From assembly GCA_013373105.1 (NCBI GenBank), contig JABXIJ010000002.1:1-64000 (forward strand): 64,000 nt of DNA, in the 5' to 3' direction. The stretch is from Flavobacteriaceae bacterium. GTDB taxonomy: Bacteria > Bacteroidota > Bacteroidia > Flavobacteriales > Flavobacteriaceae. Made by a program: the position numbers and the translations under genes. The notes beneath the pieces were generated by a model. The model had not been told where the DNA came from, ran no database searches, and saw nothing but the letters and a program-made list of their open reading frames with translations. Shown one piece after another: positions 8,144-15,654 of this stretch. Each line of letters begins with the position of its first letter. The stretch's first letter is position 1.

Positions 8144-9012
8144 TGTCTATAAAAGAATCTGAATTAATTTTAAATAAAGATGGTAGTGTTTATCATTTAA
8201 ATTTAAAACCAGAACATATTGCTAATAATATTATTCTTGTTGGAGACCCAGACAGAGTCAAGAAAGTTGCTAAACATTTCGATTCTATTGAATTTTCTAC
8301 AGAAAAAAGAGAGTTTAAAACCATAACTGGTTATTATAAAAAGACTAAAATATCTGTAATTTCAACAGGAATAGGTCCAGATAATATAGATATTGTTTTA
8401 AATGAATTAGATGCATTAGTTAATATTGATTTAAAAAGTAGATTAACAAAAAACACGCTAACAAAATTAAATATTGTTAGAATTGGTACTTCAGGATCTT
8501 TACAAGCAGATATTCCTATTAATTCGTTTTTATTAAGTTCTCATGGCTTAGATTTAAATGGCATGTTACAAACTTATAAAATTGATGATATTTCAGATTT
8601 AGAAATAGAAGAAGCTTTTATAGAACATACCAATTGGAGTGAAAAAAAACCATATCCTTTAATTATTCCACTGTCTTATAGCTTGGGTACAAAATTTGTT
8701 TCCGATGAAATTTATCAAGGAATAACAGCAACTGCTGGAGGTTTTTACGGTCCTCAAGGAAGAGTTTTACGTTTAGAATTACAAGATCCAGAATTGAATG
8801 AAAAAATTGATAGCTTTCAATTTAAAAAACATAGAGTTACCAATTTAGAGATGGAAACTTCTGCTATTTATGGTTTAGCTAAATTATTAGGGCATCATGC
8901 AGTGTCAATGAATGCAATTATAGCAAATAGAGCTAATGGTACTTTTAGTAAAAATCCTGCTAAAGTTATTGAAGAACTTATTAAGTATACCTTAGATAAA
9001 TTAGTTGATTAA
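8143..9012 (+). CDS. Nucleoside phosphorylase (uridine phosphorylase-like)
   Basis: This is a 289-residue cytosolic enzyme that would cleave a nucleoside with phosphate to base and ribose-1-phosphate. The PNP_UDP_1 features are present: VGDPDRVKKVAKHFD near residue 30 (phosphate-site Gly-Asp-Pro-x-Arg), ISTGIGPDNIDIVLNE (about 76-90), VRIGTSGSLQ (phosphate contact) and NLEMETSAIYGLAKLLGH (ribose-binding Glu-Met-Glu). The substrate, uridine or a purine nucleoside, cannot be set from sequence. It is fused by one base to the DUF1835 gene and is followed two bases later by the substrate-binding-like gene. Confidence 0.9.
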   Translation: MSIKESELILNKDGSVYHLNLKPEHIANNIILVGDPDRVKKVAKHFDSIEFSTEKREFKTITGYYKKTKISVISTGIGPDNIDIVLNELDALVNIDLKSRLTKNTLTKLNIVRIGTSGSLQADIPINSFLLSSHGLDLNGMLQTYKIDDISDLEIEEAFIEHTNWSEKKPYPLIIPLSYSLGTKFVSDEIYQGITATAGGFYGPQGRVLRLELQDPELNEKIDSFQFKKHRVTNLEMETSAIYGLAKLLGHHAVSMNAIIANRANGTFSKNPAKVIEELIKYTLDKLVD

Positions 9013-9014
9013 TT

Positions 9015-9875
9015 ATGACAAACTTAAAAGTTGGAGGTGTTCCAGAACATTTTAATTATCCTTGGTATATTTCTTTAAAAAATAAATCATACCACGAAGA
9101 TCAAATAAATTTAAGATGGAAAGATTTTCCTGGTGGTACAGGACAAATGTGTAAAGCGCTTAGAGATGGTTCATTAGATATTGCAATCGTTTTAACTGAA
9201 GGCATTATTAAAGATATCGCTAATGGTAATCCTTCCAAAATTGTTCAAACTTTTGTGAAATCACCCTTAATTTGGGGAATTCATGTTGCAAATTCATCTA
9301 AATTTAAAACCATTGCAGATTTAGAAAATGCTACTGTTGCTATAAGTAGGTTTGGCTCTGGGTCTCATCTTATGGCTATTGTAAATGCTTACAATCAAGG
9401 TTGGGATATTGAAACTCTTAAATTTAAAGTTGTTAAAGATTTAGAAGGTGGAATTGAAGCTTTAGAAAATGGCGATGCAGATTATTTTATGTGGGAACAC
9501 TTTACTACTAAACCACTTGTAGATAATGGCACTTTTAGAAGAATTGACGACTGCCCTACTCCTTGGCCATGTTTTGTAATTGCTGTTAGAAATGAAGTGT
9601 TACAAAACAACTCAAATGATGTAAAAAATATTTTAAAGGTTATCAATAATATCAATAAAAACTTTAAGGAAATTAATCAAATTGATAAAATTCTAGCTAA
9701 AAGGTATCAACAAAAAGAAGCTGATATTCAGAAGTGGTTGGCTATTACAGAATGGAATGATGGTGAACCAATTACTCCTGAATTAATTTCAGAGATTCAA
9801 AATAAAATGAAAACCTTTAACGTTATAAGTAAAAAGAAAGACCCTGAACTATTCATAAAAAATATGTACATTTAA
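9015..9875 (+). CDS. Solute-binding-protein-like protein without signal peptide
   Basis: This is a 286-residue protein with the two-lobe periplasmic binding-protein fold of the NMT1/THI5 and PhnD-like group: FNYPWYISLKN, WKDFPGGTGQMCKALRDGSLDIAIVLTEG (a typical substrate-site loop), ISRFGSGSHLMA and EGGIEALENGDADYFMWEHF. It starts directly with MTNLKVGGVPEHF and has no signal peptide or lipobox, so it should stay in the cytosol. No transporter genes are nearby. It follows the nucleoside phosphorylase by two bases. It may act as an enzyme or a ligand sensor; related cytosolic folds occur in thiamine-pyrimidine synthesis. The function is open. Confidence 0.75.
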   Translation: MTNLKVGGVPEHFNYPWYISLKNKSYHEDQINLRWKDFPGGTGQMCKALRDGSLDIAIVLTEGIIKDIANGNPSKIVQTFVKSPLIWGIHVANSSKFKTIADLENATVAISRFGSGSHLMAIVNAYNQGWDIETLKFKVVKDLEGGIEALENGDADYFMWEHFTTKPLVDNGTFRRIDDCPTPWPCFVIAVRNEVLQNNSNDVKNILKVINNINKNFKEINQIDKILAKRYQQKEADIQKWLAITEWNDGEPITPELISEIQNKMKTFNVISKKKDPELFIKNMYI

Positions 9876-9878
9876 CGC

Positions 9879-10025
9879 ATGGAAATTAAAAAAATAGTAT
9901 TTATTGTAATTTGTATTATTGGTCTAGTTAGCTTTTCTTCTTGCAGAAGTATGTCTCAATCTTGTGGTTTAGCAGACAATACCACAACTAATCAAACACA
10001 AGTAAATCAAGTTGATGTTTTGTAA
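9879..10025 (+). CDS. Small lipoprotein of 48 residues
   Basis: A short gene starting ATG three bases after the preceding stop. The product has a Lys-rich start (MEIKK), a hydrophobic stretch and a lipobox ending FSSC with cysteine 22, then a polar Ser/Thr/Asn/Gln-rich tail of 26 residues. It is followed at once by a strong terminator, consistent with being the last gene of the operon. I do not recognise a family. The signal peptide and correct spacing make a real gene more likely than chance. Confidence 0.65.
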   Translation: MEIKKIVFIVICIIGLVSFSSCRSMSQSCGLADNTTTNQTQVNQVDVL

Positions 10026-10054
10026 TTCAATTTGTTTCTTTATTCAAATTCGAT

Positions 10055-10086
10055 AAATCCGCTTTTTAGCGGATTTTTTATTTTTT
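10055..10086 (+). terminator. Intrinsic terminator after the small lipoprotein
   Basis: AAATCCGCT and AGCGGATTT form a perfect 9-bp stem with a TTTT loop, followed by a long T-run. It closes the operon that begins near 5.9 kb. Confidence 0.95.
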
Positions 10087-10249
10087 AACAGTCTAATTAC
10101 CTTTTTGTAATAATTCCATAACAAATTCTTCATTTTCATTTTACTTCAACACTAATTATTTAATGTAATTTGTTACTATTATTAGATTAAATAGTTCAGT
10201 TAATTTCTATCACTTCAGCATCTTAGAAATATTAACTAATTATTTTAAA

Positions 10250-11113
10250 ATGAAAAAAAGCAATAAAAGAAAAGTTGAAATAGTTGTAATATCAGACGTT
10301 CATTTAGGCACCTATGGTAGTAAAGCAAAAGAATTGTTAAACTATTTAAAGTCTATAGAGCCAGAAAAACTAATACTGAATGGCGATATTATAGATATCT
10401 GGCAATTTAACAAAAGGTATTTTCCAAAGTCTCATATGAATGTAATTAAACAAATTACATCACTTTTATCAAAAAATACAACTGTGTATTACATTACAGG
10501 AAATCATGATGAAATGTTGAGGAAATTCAAGGGCTTTAAGCTTGGTAATTTTAAGATAGTAAACAAGTTAACCTTTAATTTACAAGGTAAAAAAGCTTGG
10601 TTTTTTCATGGTGATGTATTTGATGTTACCATGAAACACTCTAAATGGTTAGCAAAATTAGGTGGTAAAGGTTATGATTTGCTAATTCTAATAAATACAT
10701 TTTTTAATTGGTTAAGTGGCTTACTAGGTTATGGTAAATTTTCTTTCTCCAAAAAAATTAAAAACAGTGTTAAAGGAGCTGTAAAATTTATTAATGATTT
10801 TGAAAAAACAGCAACAGATATTGCTATAGATAATGGATATGATTATGTTATTTGTGGACACATTCATCAACCAGAAATTAGAGTATTTGAAAATCAAAAA
10901 GGAAAAACAACGTATTTAAATTCAGGTGATTGGATTGAAAATTTAACAGCTTTAGAATATAACAACAAAGAATGGTCTTTATACGAATATAGCAAAGACG
11001 AAACTCTAAAAGCAATTTCAAAAAAGAAAAAGAAAAAGAATAAAGAAAAGTTGAAAGAGAATGAAATTCTATTTAATGAACTTTTAAAAGAATTTAACCT
11101 CAATAAATCGTAG
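10250..11113 (+). CDS. Metallophosphoesterase, UDP-2,3-diacylglucosamine diphosphatase (LpxH) type
   Basis: This is a 287-residue two-metal phosphoesterase. The calcineurin-like motifs are all present: SDVHLG (about 15-20), NGDIIDIW (about 44-51), GNHDE (about 84-88), a HGD motif near residue 123, and CGHIHQP near 204. The spacing and the DIW after the second motif match LpxH-like enzymes, which hydrolyse UDP-2,3-diacylglucosamine in lipid A synthesis; more distant members of the group act on other substrates. The last 50 residues are a long Lys/Glu-rich helix, not found in E. coli LpxH, possibly for membrane association. It is three bases upstream of a glycosyltransferase gene, which supports an envelope-lipid role. 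Confidence 0.75.
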   Translation: MKKSNKRKVEIVVISDVHLGTYGSKAKELLNYLKSIEPEKLILNGDIIDIWQFNKRYFPKSHMNVIKQITSLLSKNTTVYYITGNHDEMLRKFKGFKLGNFKIVNKLTFNLQGKKAWFFHGDVFDVTMKHSKWLAKLGGKGYDLLILINTFFNWLSGLLGYGKFSFSKKIKNSVKGAVKFINDFEKTATDIAIDNGYDYVICGHIHQPEIRVFENQKGKTTYLNSGDWIENLTALEYNNKEWSLYEYSKDETLKAISKKKKKKNKEKLKENEILFNELLKEFNLNKS

Positions 11114-11116
11114 CTT

Positions 11117-12136
11117 ATGAAGATATTATATGCCTTTCAAGGTACAGGAAATGGTCATTTAATTAGAGCTCATGAAATATTAGCAATATTATCAGAAAAA
11201 GCTGAAGTAGATATTTTAATTAGTGGTAAAAACAGCAGTTTGCCTTTTACTTTTAAAGCTAAATATAATTTAAAAGGACTAAATTTTGTGATTGGTAAAA
11301 ATGGAGGAATTAACTTATGGAAAACTATACTAAACTTAAATTTATTTAGGTTTTTTAAAGAGGTAAGAAGTTTACCAGTTAAACAATATGATTTAATTAT
11401 AAATGACTTTGAACCTGTGTCTGCTTGGGCTGCTAGATTGAAAACTGTAAATATAGTGTCATTGAGTCATCAAAATGCATTGCTAAATAATGAAGATTCA
11501 ATTTTAAAATCTAAAAAATACTTCTTAGAAAGATTACTTTTAAAGTATTATGCACCAGCAACAAACAAGTTTGGTTTTGATTTTAAAACAAGTTCGTCTT
11601 CTATATTTACCCCAATAATTAGGCAAAAAATTAGAAATCAAAGAGTAAGTAATAAAGGCCATTATACAGTTTATCTACCAGCCTATAATCATGAAAAAAT
11701 AGCAAAAGCTTTAGCTAACATCCCAATTGTTAAATGGCATATTTTTTCTAAAGAAACTAATAAATTAATTTATAAGAAAAATATTATTATATATCCTGTT
11801 AATGAATTTGATTTTGTAAAAAGCATGGCATCTAGTAATGGTGTTATTTGTGGTGCTGGTTTTGAAACACCATCTGAGGCACTTTATATGAATAAAAAAC
11901 TTATGGTTATTCCAATGAAATCTCAATTTGAGCAAAAATATAATGCTGAAATTTTGAAAGAAATGGGAGTTACAGTCATAAAAAAATTGAATAAAAAAAG
12001 ATTAGCCAAAATTGCTAAATGGATTAATTCAGATACTACAGTAACTGTAAATTATAAAGATAATACAGAAGATATTTTAGATTCTATTGCATTACCTTAT
12101 TATAACTTAACGCTGTTACCTACCATTCCACAATAG
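11117..12136 (+). CDS. Glycosyltransferase family protein (GT28-like)
   Basis: This is a 339-residue protein with the GT-B fold. The N-terminus has YAFQGTGNGHLIRAHEIL, the nucleotide-sugar transferase signature similar to MurG/MGT-type enzymes, and the C-terminal half has the donor-binding segment CGAGFETPSEALYMNKKLMVIP. No membrane segment or signal peptide is present, so it probably works at the inner face of the membrane. It is cotranscribed with the LpxH-like gene. Acceptor and sugar are unknown. Its 3' end overlaps that of ung by 17 bases in convergent orientation. Confidence 0.8.
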   Translation: MKILYAFQGTGNGHLIRAHEILAILSEKAEVDILISGKNSSLPFTFKAKYNLKGLNFVIGKNGGINLWKTILNLNLFRFFKEVRSLPVKQYDLIINDFEPVSAWAARLKTVNIVSLSHQNALLNNEDSILKSKKYFLERLLLKYYAPATNKFGFDFKTSSSSIFTPIIRQKIRNQRVSNKGHYTVYLPAYNHEKIAKALANIPIVKWHIFSKETNKLIYKKNIIIYPVNEFDFVKSMASSNGVICGAGFETPSEALYMNKKLMVIPMKSQFEQKYNAEILKEMGVTVIKKLNKKRLAKIAKWINSDTTVTVNYKDNTEDILDSIALPYYNLTLLPTIPQ

Positions 12137-12785
12137 TTTTATTTAAACTTTTAAGTATTTCATTGGTTTTAGAAAAGTGTTTGTTACCAAACCAATATCC
12201 TCTATTGGCACTTAATGGTGATGGATGACCAGAAGTTAATATATGATGTTTACTTTTATCTATCAATTTTGCTTTTTTCTTGGCAAAACCTCCCCATAAC
12301 AAAAAAATGACATCTTTTTTTTCTTTTGAAATTTGATGTATAACTTCATCAGTAAAAGTTTCCCATCCTTTTTTTTGATGACTCCCTGCTTCATGAGCTT
12401 TTACAGTTAAAGTTGCATTTAGTAAGAGTACACCTTGTTTTGCCCATCTTTCTAAGTTTCCACTTTCTGGATATTCTTTATCTAAATCAGATGAAATTTC
12501 TTTAAATATATTAATTAATGAAGGTGGATGTGGAACTCCATCGTTTACAGAAAAACACAAACCATTTGCTTGATTTGGTCCATGGTATGGGTCTTGACCA
12601 ATAATTACAGCTTTTAAATCTTCTAAAGAGCAATAATCGAAAGCAGCAAAAATTTCAGATCCTTTAGGGTAACAGGTATAATTTTTATAAGCTGATTTAA
12701 CAAAATCTACTAGGTGTTTAAAGTAATCCTTTTCAAATTCTTGTTGTAGTATTTTTTTCCAACTCTCAGCAATATTTACCTGCAT
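12120..12785 (-). CDS. ung: Uracil-DNA glycosylase
   Basis: This enzyme removes uracil from DNA in base excision repair. It has 221 residues, the usual size of family 1. The water-activating motif GQDPYHG has D65; PNQANGLCFSV follows, with the Phe that stacks on uracil; LLLNATLTV has the specificity Asn; and the leucine-loop motif HPSPLSANRG has H187. No feature is missing. The gene overlaps the converging glycosyltransferase by 17 bases and shares a very short divergent promoter region with mutS2. Confidence 0.97.
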   Translation of the reverse strand: MQVNIAESWKKILQQEFEKDYFKHLVDFVKSAYKNYTCYPKGSEIFAAFDYCSLEDLKAVIIGQDPYHGPNQANGLCFSVNDGVPHPPSLINIFKEISSDLDKEYPESGNLERWAKQGVLLLNATLTVKAHEAGSHQKKGWETFTDEVIHQISKEKKDVIFLLWGGFAKKKAKLIDKSKHHILTSGHPSPLSANRGYWFGNKHFSKTNEILKSLNKTIVEW

Positions 12786-12792
12786 TGTTTCG

Positions 12793-12800
12793 TATTTTTG
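12793..12800 (+). promoter_or_regulatory. Promoter -7 box for mutS2
   Basis: TATTTTTG fits TAnnTTTG, 21 bases before the TTG start at 12822. It faces the ung box eight bases away. Confidence 0.55.
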
Positions 12801-12808
12801 TTGCTAAT

Positions 12809-12816
12809 CAAATATA
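12809..12816 (-). promoter_or_regulatory. Promoter -7 box for ung
   Basis: TATATTTG on the minus strand fits TAnnTTTG, 23 bases upstream of the ung ATG. It lies within the predicted 5' end of the mutS2 transcript. Confidence 0.55.
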
Positions 12817-12821
12817 CTGTT

Positions 12822-15026
12822 TTGAGTAAAAATATTTCAGAAAAAACATTACAAGATTTAGAGTTTAGCACTGTTTTACAACAAATCTCAGAATTTTGTA
12901 TTTCTAGCTTAGGTAAAGAAAGTGTGTTTGAAATAACTCCTATTTCAAATAAAGGAAACCTTTTAAAAGAACTTAATTTAGTAGATGAATATTTAACTTC
13001 ATTTGAAACCGACAACAGAATACCTAACCACGGTTTTGATAATATTTCTGAGAGTATTAAAAGACTGGCTATAGAAAATAGTTTTTTAGAAACTGAGGCT
13101 TTTTTAAAAATTGCAACAACTTCTGCAACCGTTAATGAATTAATTAAATTTTTTAAAAAATTTGAAATTCAATTTCCTGCTTTTTTTGAGCTTTCTCAAA
13201 ACATTGAGTTTACTAATTATATCATAAATGAAATCAGAGATATAATTGAACCTTCAGGTGAAGTGAAAAATAATGCTTCTTCAGAATTAAAACAAATACG
13301 TAGAAGTATTAATAATATTAGAGGAAAAATTGGTGCTAGTTTTTCATCTGCACTTTCTAAAGCAGCCTCAGCTGGTTATTTAGATGACATTCGAGAAACT
13401 GTTGTAGATAATCAAAGGGTTTTAGCAGTTTTAGCTATGCACAGAAGAAAAATTACTGGTAGTTTATTAGGTTCTTCAAAATCTGGTAATATTGTTTACA
13501 TAGCACCCCAAGCTACCTTAGCTTATAGTCGAGAATATCAAAATTTGATATATGATGAAAAACAAGAAATCATCAAAATTTTAAAAATACTCTCTGATAA
13601 AATTAGACCTTTTGTAAGCCTTTTAAAAGAGTATTTACAATTCTTAACTCATATAGATTTAATTGGTGCAAAAGCAAAGTATGCAAAAGAGATTAATGCA
13701 ATTTTACCCAAAATTTTAAATCATAAAAAAATTCGATTTGTAAATGCTTATCATCCTATTTTAAGAAGAAAAAACAATTTACAACATATTAAAACTGTTC
13801 CACAAACACTAGAACTTAATGATAAACAACAAATTATAGTGATCTCTGGCCCTAATGCAGGTGGAAAAAGTATTACATTAAAAACTATTGGTTTATTACA
13901 ACTTATGATTCAAAGTGGAATATTAATTCCTGTTGATGAAAAAAGTGAAACTTATATTTTTGATACAATTTTAACAGATATTGGTGACAATCAATCTATA
14001 GAAAACCAATTAAGTACCTATAGTTACCGATTAAAAAACATGCGTAATTTTCTAAGAAAATGTAATCAAAATACGCTGTTTTTAATTGATGAGTTTGGTA
14101 CAGGTTCTGATCCTGAATTAGGGGGTGCTTTAGCAGAAATATTCTTAGAAGAATTTTATGAAAAAAAGGCATTTGGAGTTATTACCACTCATTATGCTAA
14201 TTTAAAAGTATTAGCAAATGAATTAGAAAATGTTACCAATGCTAACATGCAATTTAATGAAAAGTCTTTAGAGCCTTTATATAAATTATTTATTGGACAA
14301 GCAGGTAGTTCTTTCACTTTTGAAGTTGCACAAAAAAATGGTATTCCTTTTAGTTTAATTAATAAAGCAAAAAAGAGAGTTGAAACCGAAAAAATTCGTT
14401 TAGACAGAACTATTTCTAAACTTCAAAAAGAACGAAATAGACTTCAAAAGAATTCTGAAAGCTTAGAAAAACAAAAAAACAAAGAACAAGAACACTTAGA
14501 AAGTCTTCAACAAAAAGAAATAAGAATTCAAGAAAAATTAGCTGGTTTTCAAGAGTTATATGATAACAATCAACGTATGCTTTCTTTAGGAAGAAAGATT
14601 AATGAAATGTTGAATCGTTATTTTCAGAATAATAATAAGAAGCAACTAAATCAGGTTTTTAATAAATGGGTAGCAGATGAAAAAGTTAAGCATGCTAAGA
14701 AAAATCCTGTAAAACCAAAAACTAAAAATCAAAAAGAAAAGGCAAAACAAGTTGAAAAGCAACTACAAGAAACTATTAAAAAAGTCGAAAAAGATGTTTT
14801 ACAAAAAGTTGTTAAAGTTAGAAAAGAAAAAAAGGAAGCAGAGGAAAAAGCAGCTATTGAAAAGGCTAATTACCAATTTAAAATAAATGATAGAGTAAAA
14901 ATTATTGATTCTAACTCTGTTGGTACCATAGATAAAATAGACAAGAAAAATGTTACTATTAATTATGGAATTTTTACAACAAAGACTACATTAAATAAAT
15001 TACAATTGGTAGAAAAGGCCAAATAA
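12822..15026 (+). CDS. mutS2: MutS2-type DNA ATPase without an Smr domain
   Basis: This is a homologue of MutS2, which binds branched DNA and, on collided ribosomes, acts in rescue. With the TTG start at 12822 it has 734 residues: the core and lever region (about 1-280), the ABC ATPase with Walker A GPNAGGKSI (near 345), Walker B LFLIDEFGTGSDPE, signature STYSYRL and the H-loop TTHYANLK, then a long coiled coil (about 505-680) and a KOW-like end (FKINDRVKIIDSNSVGTIDKI). The C-terminal Smr nuclease domain (LDLRG...HGKGTG) is absent. An alternative TTG at 12798 lies upstream of the predicted transcription start, so I rejected it. It diverges from ung. Confidence 0.88.
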   Translation: MSKNISEKTLQDLEFSTVLQQISEFCISSLGKESVFEITPISNKGNLLKELNLVDEYLTSFETDNRIPNHGFDNISESIKRLAIENSFLETEAFLKIATTSATVNELIKFFKKFEIQFPAFFELSQNIEFTNYIINEIRDIIEPSGEVKNNASSELKQIRRSINNIRGKIGASFSSALSKAASAGYLDDIRETVVDNQRVLAVLAMHRRKITGSLLGSSKSGNIVYIAPQATLAYSREYQNLIYDEKQEIIKILKILSDKIRPFVSLLKEYLQFLTHIDLIGAKAKYAKEINAILPKILNHKKIRFVNAYHPILRRKNNLQHIKTVPQTLELNDKQQIIVISGPNAGGKSITLKTIGLLQLMIQSGILIPVDEKSETYIFDTILTDIGDNQSIENQLSTYSYRLKNMRNFLRKCNQNTLFLIDEFGTGSDPELGGALAEIFLEEFYEKKAFGVITTHYANLKVLANELENVTNANMQFNEKSLEPLYKLFIGQAGSSFTFEVAQKNGIPFSLINKAKKRVETEKIRLDRTISKLQKERNRLQKNSESLEKQKNKEQEHLESLQQKEIRIQEKLAGFQELYDNNQRMLSLGRKINEMLNRYFQNNNKKQLNQVFNKWVADEKVKHAKKNPVKPKTKNQKEKAKQVEKQLQETIKKVEKDVLQKVVKVRKEKKEAEEKAAIEKANYQFKINDRVKIIDSNSVGTIDKIDKKNVTINYGIFTTKTTLNKLQLVEKAK

Positions 15027-15191
15027 ATAATTACTTCAGTTAATCATCATAATTAATTATCATAAAAAATTATAAAGTTTCTTAATATCAGTTAAATTCT
15101 GTTAAGAATATATTAAAGTGATTTTTTAAGTGAAACATTTTTTAAAAGTAGGCGTCTTTTAATTGTAATCGTTTAACTTAATACATTAATT

Positions 15192-15536
15192 ATGAGAAAT
15201 TTAAAATCAATCATCGCAATTGTAGCACTTAGTTTAGCTACAACTTTTTCAACTTCTGCATCTGATGATGACAGCAAAAAAGTAACCAAAAAATTAAGAT
15301 CTGAAATCTCTTCAATCTTAGGTAAATCTGTTAGTTTAGATTTAAAAGAAAACAGTGTTGCAGAAATTACTTTTATGGTAAATAAAGACAATGAAATTGT
15401 AATTGTTTCTGTAGATACTAAAGAAAGTGAATTTCAATCAATAGTAAAAAGCAAATTAAACTATAAAAAGCTTGATGTTAAAGGGGTTAAAAAAGGAGAA
15501 ATCTATTTAGTACCAGTTAAATTAAAAGCTAGTTAA
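15192..15536 (+). CDS. Small exported protein, unknown function
   Basis: This is a 114-residue protein with a signal peptide ending near STSAS (about residue 24). The mature part is charged, with two predicted beta-alpha-beta segments: VAEITFMVNKDNEIVIVSVDT and FQSIVKSKLNYKKLDV, ending GEIYLVPVKLK. That order loosely resembles the C-terminal domain of TonB-like proteins, but no proline-rich linker or membrane anchor is present, so the likeness is weak. It stands alone, with a 165-base upstream region and its own terminator. Similar short exported proteins are common in Flavobacteriaceae; none has a known role that I recall. Confidence 0.7.
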   Translation: MRNLKSIIAIVALSLATTFSTSASDDDSKKVTKKLRSEISSILGKSVSLDLKENSVAEITFMVNKDNEIVIVSVDTKESEFQSIVKSKLNYKKLDVKGVKKGEIYLVPVKLKAS

Positions 15537-15559
15537 AAAACAACTGGTTGGTTAGTTGG

Positions 15560-15598
15560 TGCCCAATTTTAGATTCGTCTTTGTTGGGCATTTTTTTA
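15560..15598 (+). terminator. Terminator of the small exported protein gene
   Basis: TGCCCAA pairs with TTGGGCA across a 17-base loop and is followed by a run of seven Ts. Confidence 0.8.
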
Positions 15599-15603
15599 TG
15601 TAT

Positions 15604-15637
15604 AAAAAAAGCTTCTGAATTTTCAGAAGCTTTTTTA
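15604..15637. terminator. Bidirectional terminator, mainly for aconitase
   Basis: AAAAAAAGCTTCTGAA and TTCAGAAGCTTTTTT form a long stem flanked by A and T runs, 18 bases after the aconitase stop on the minus strand. Confidence 0.88.
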
Positions 15638-15654
15638 TTGTAGCTATAATTAAA

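Noticed and set aside
12798..12821. Earlier TTG start of mutS2
   Set aside because: It overlaps the -7 box and would lie upstream of the predicted transcription start.
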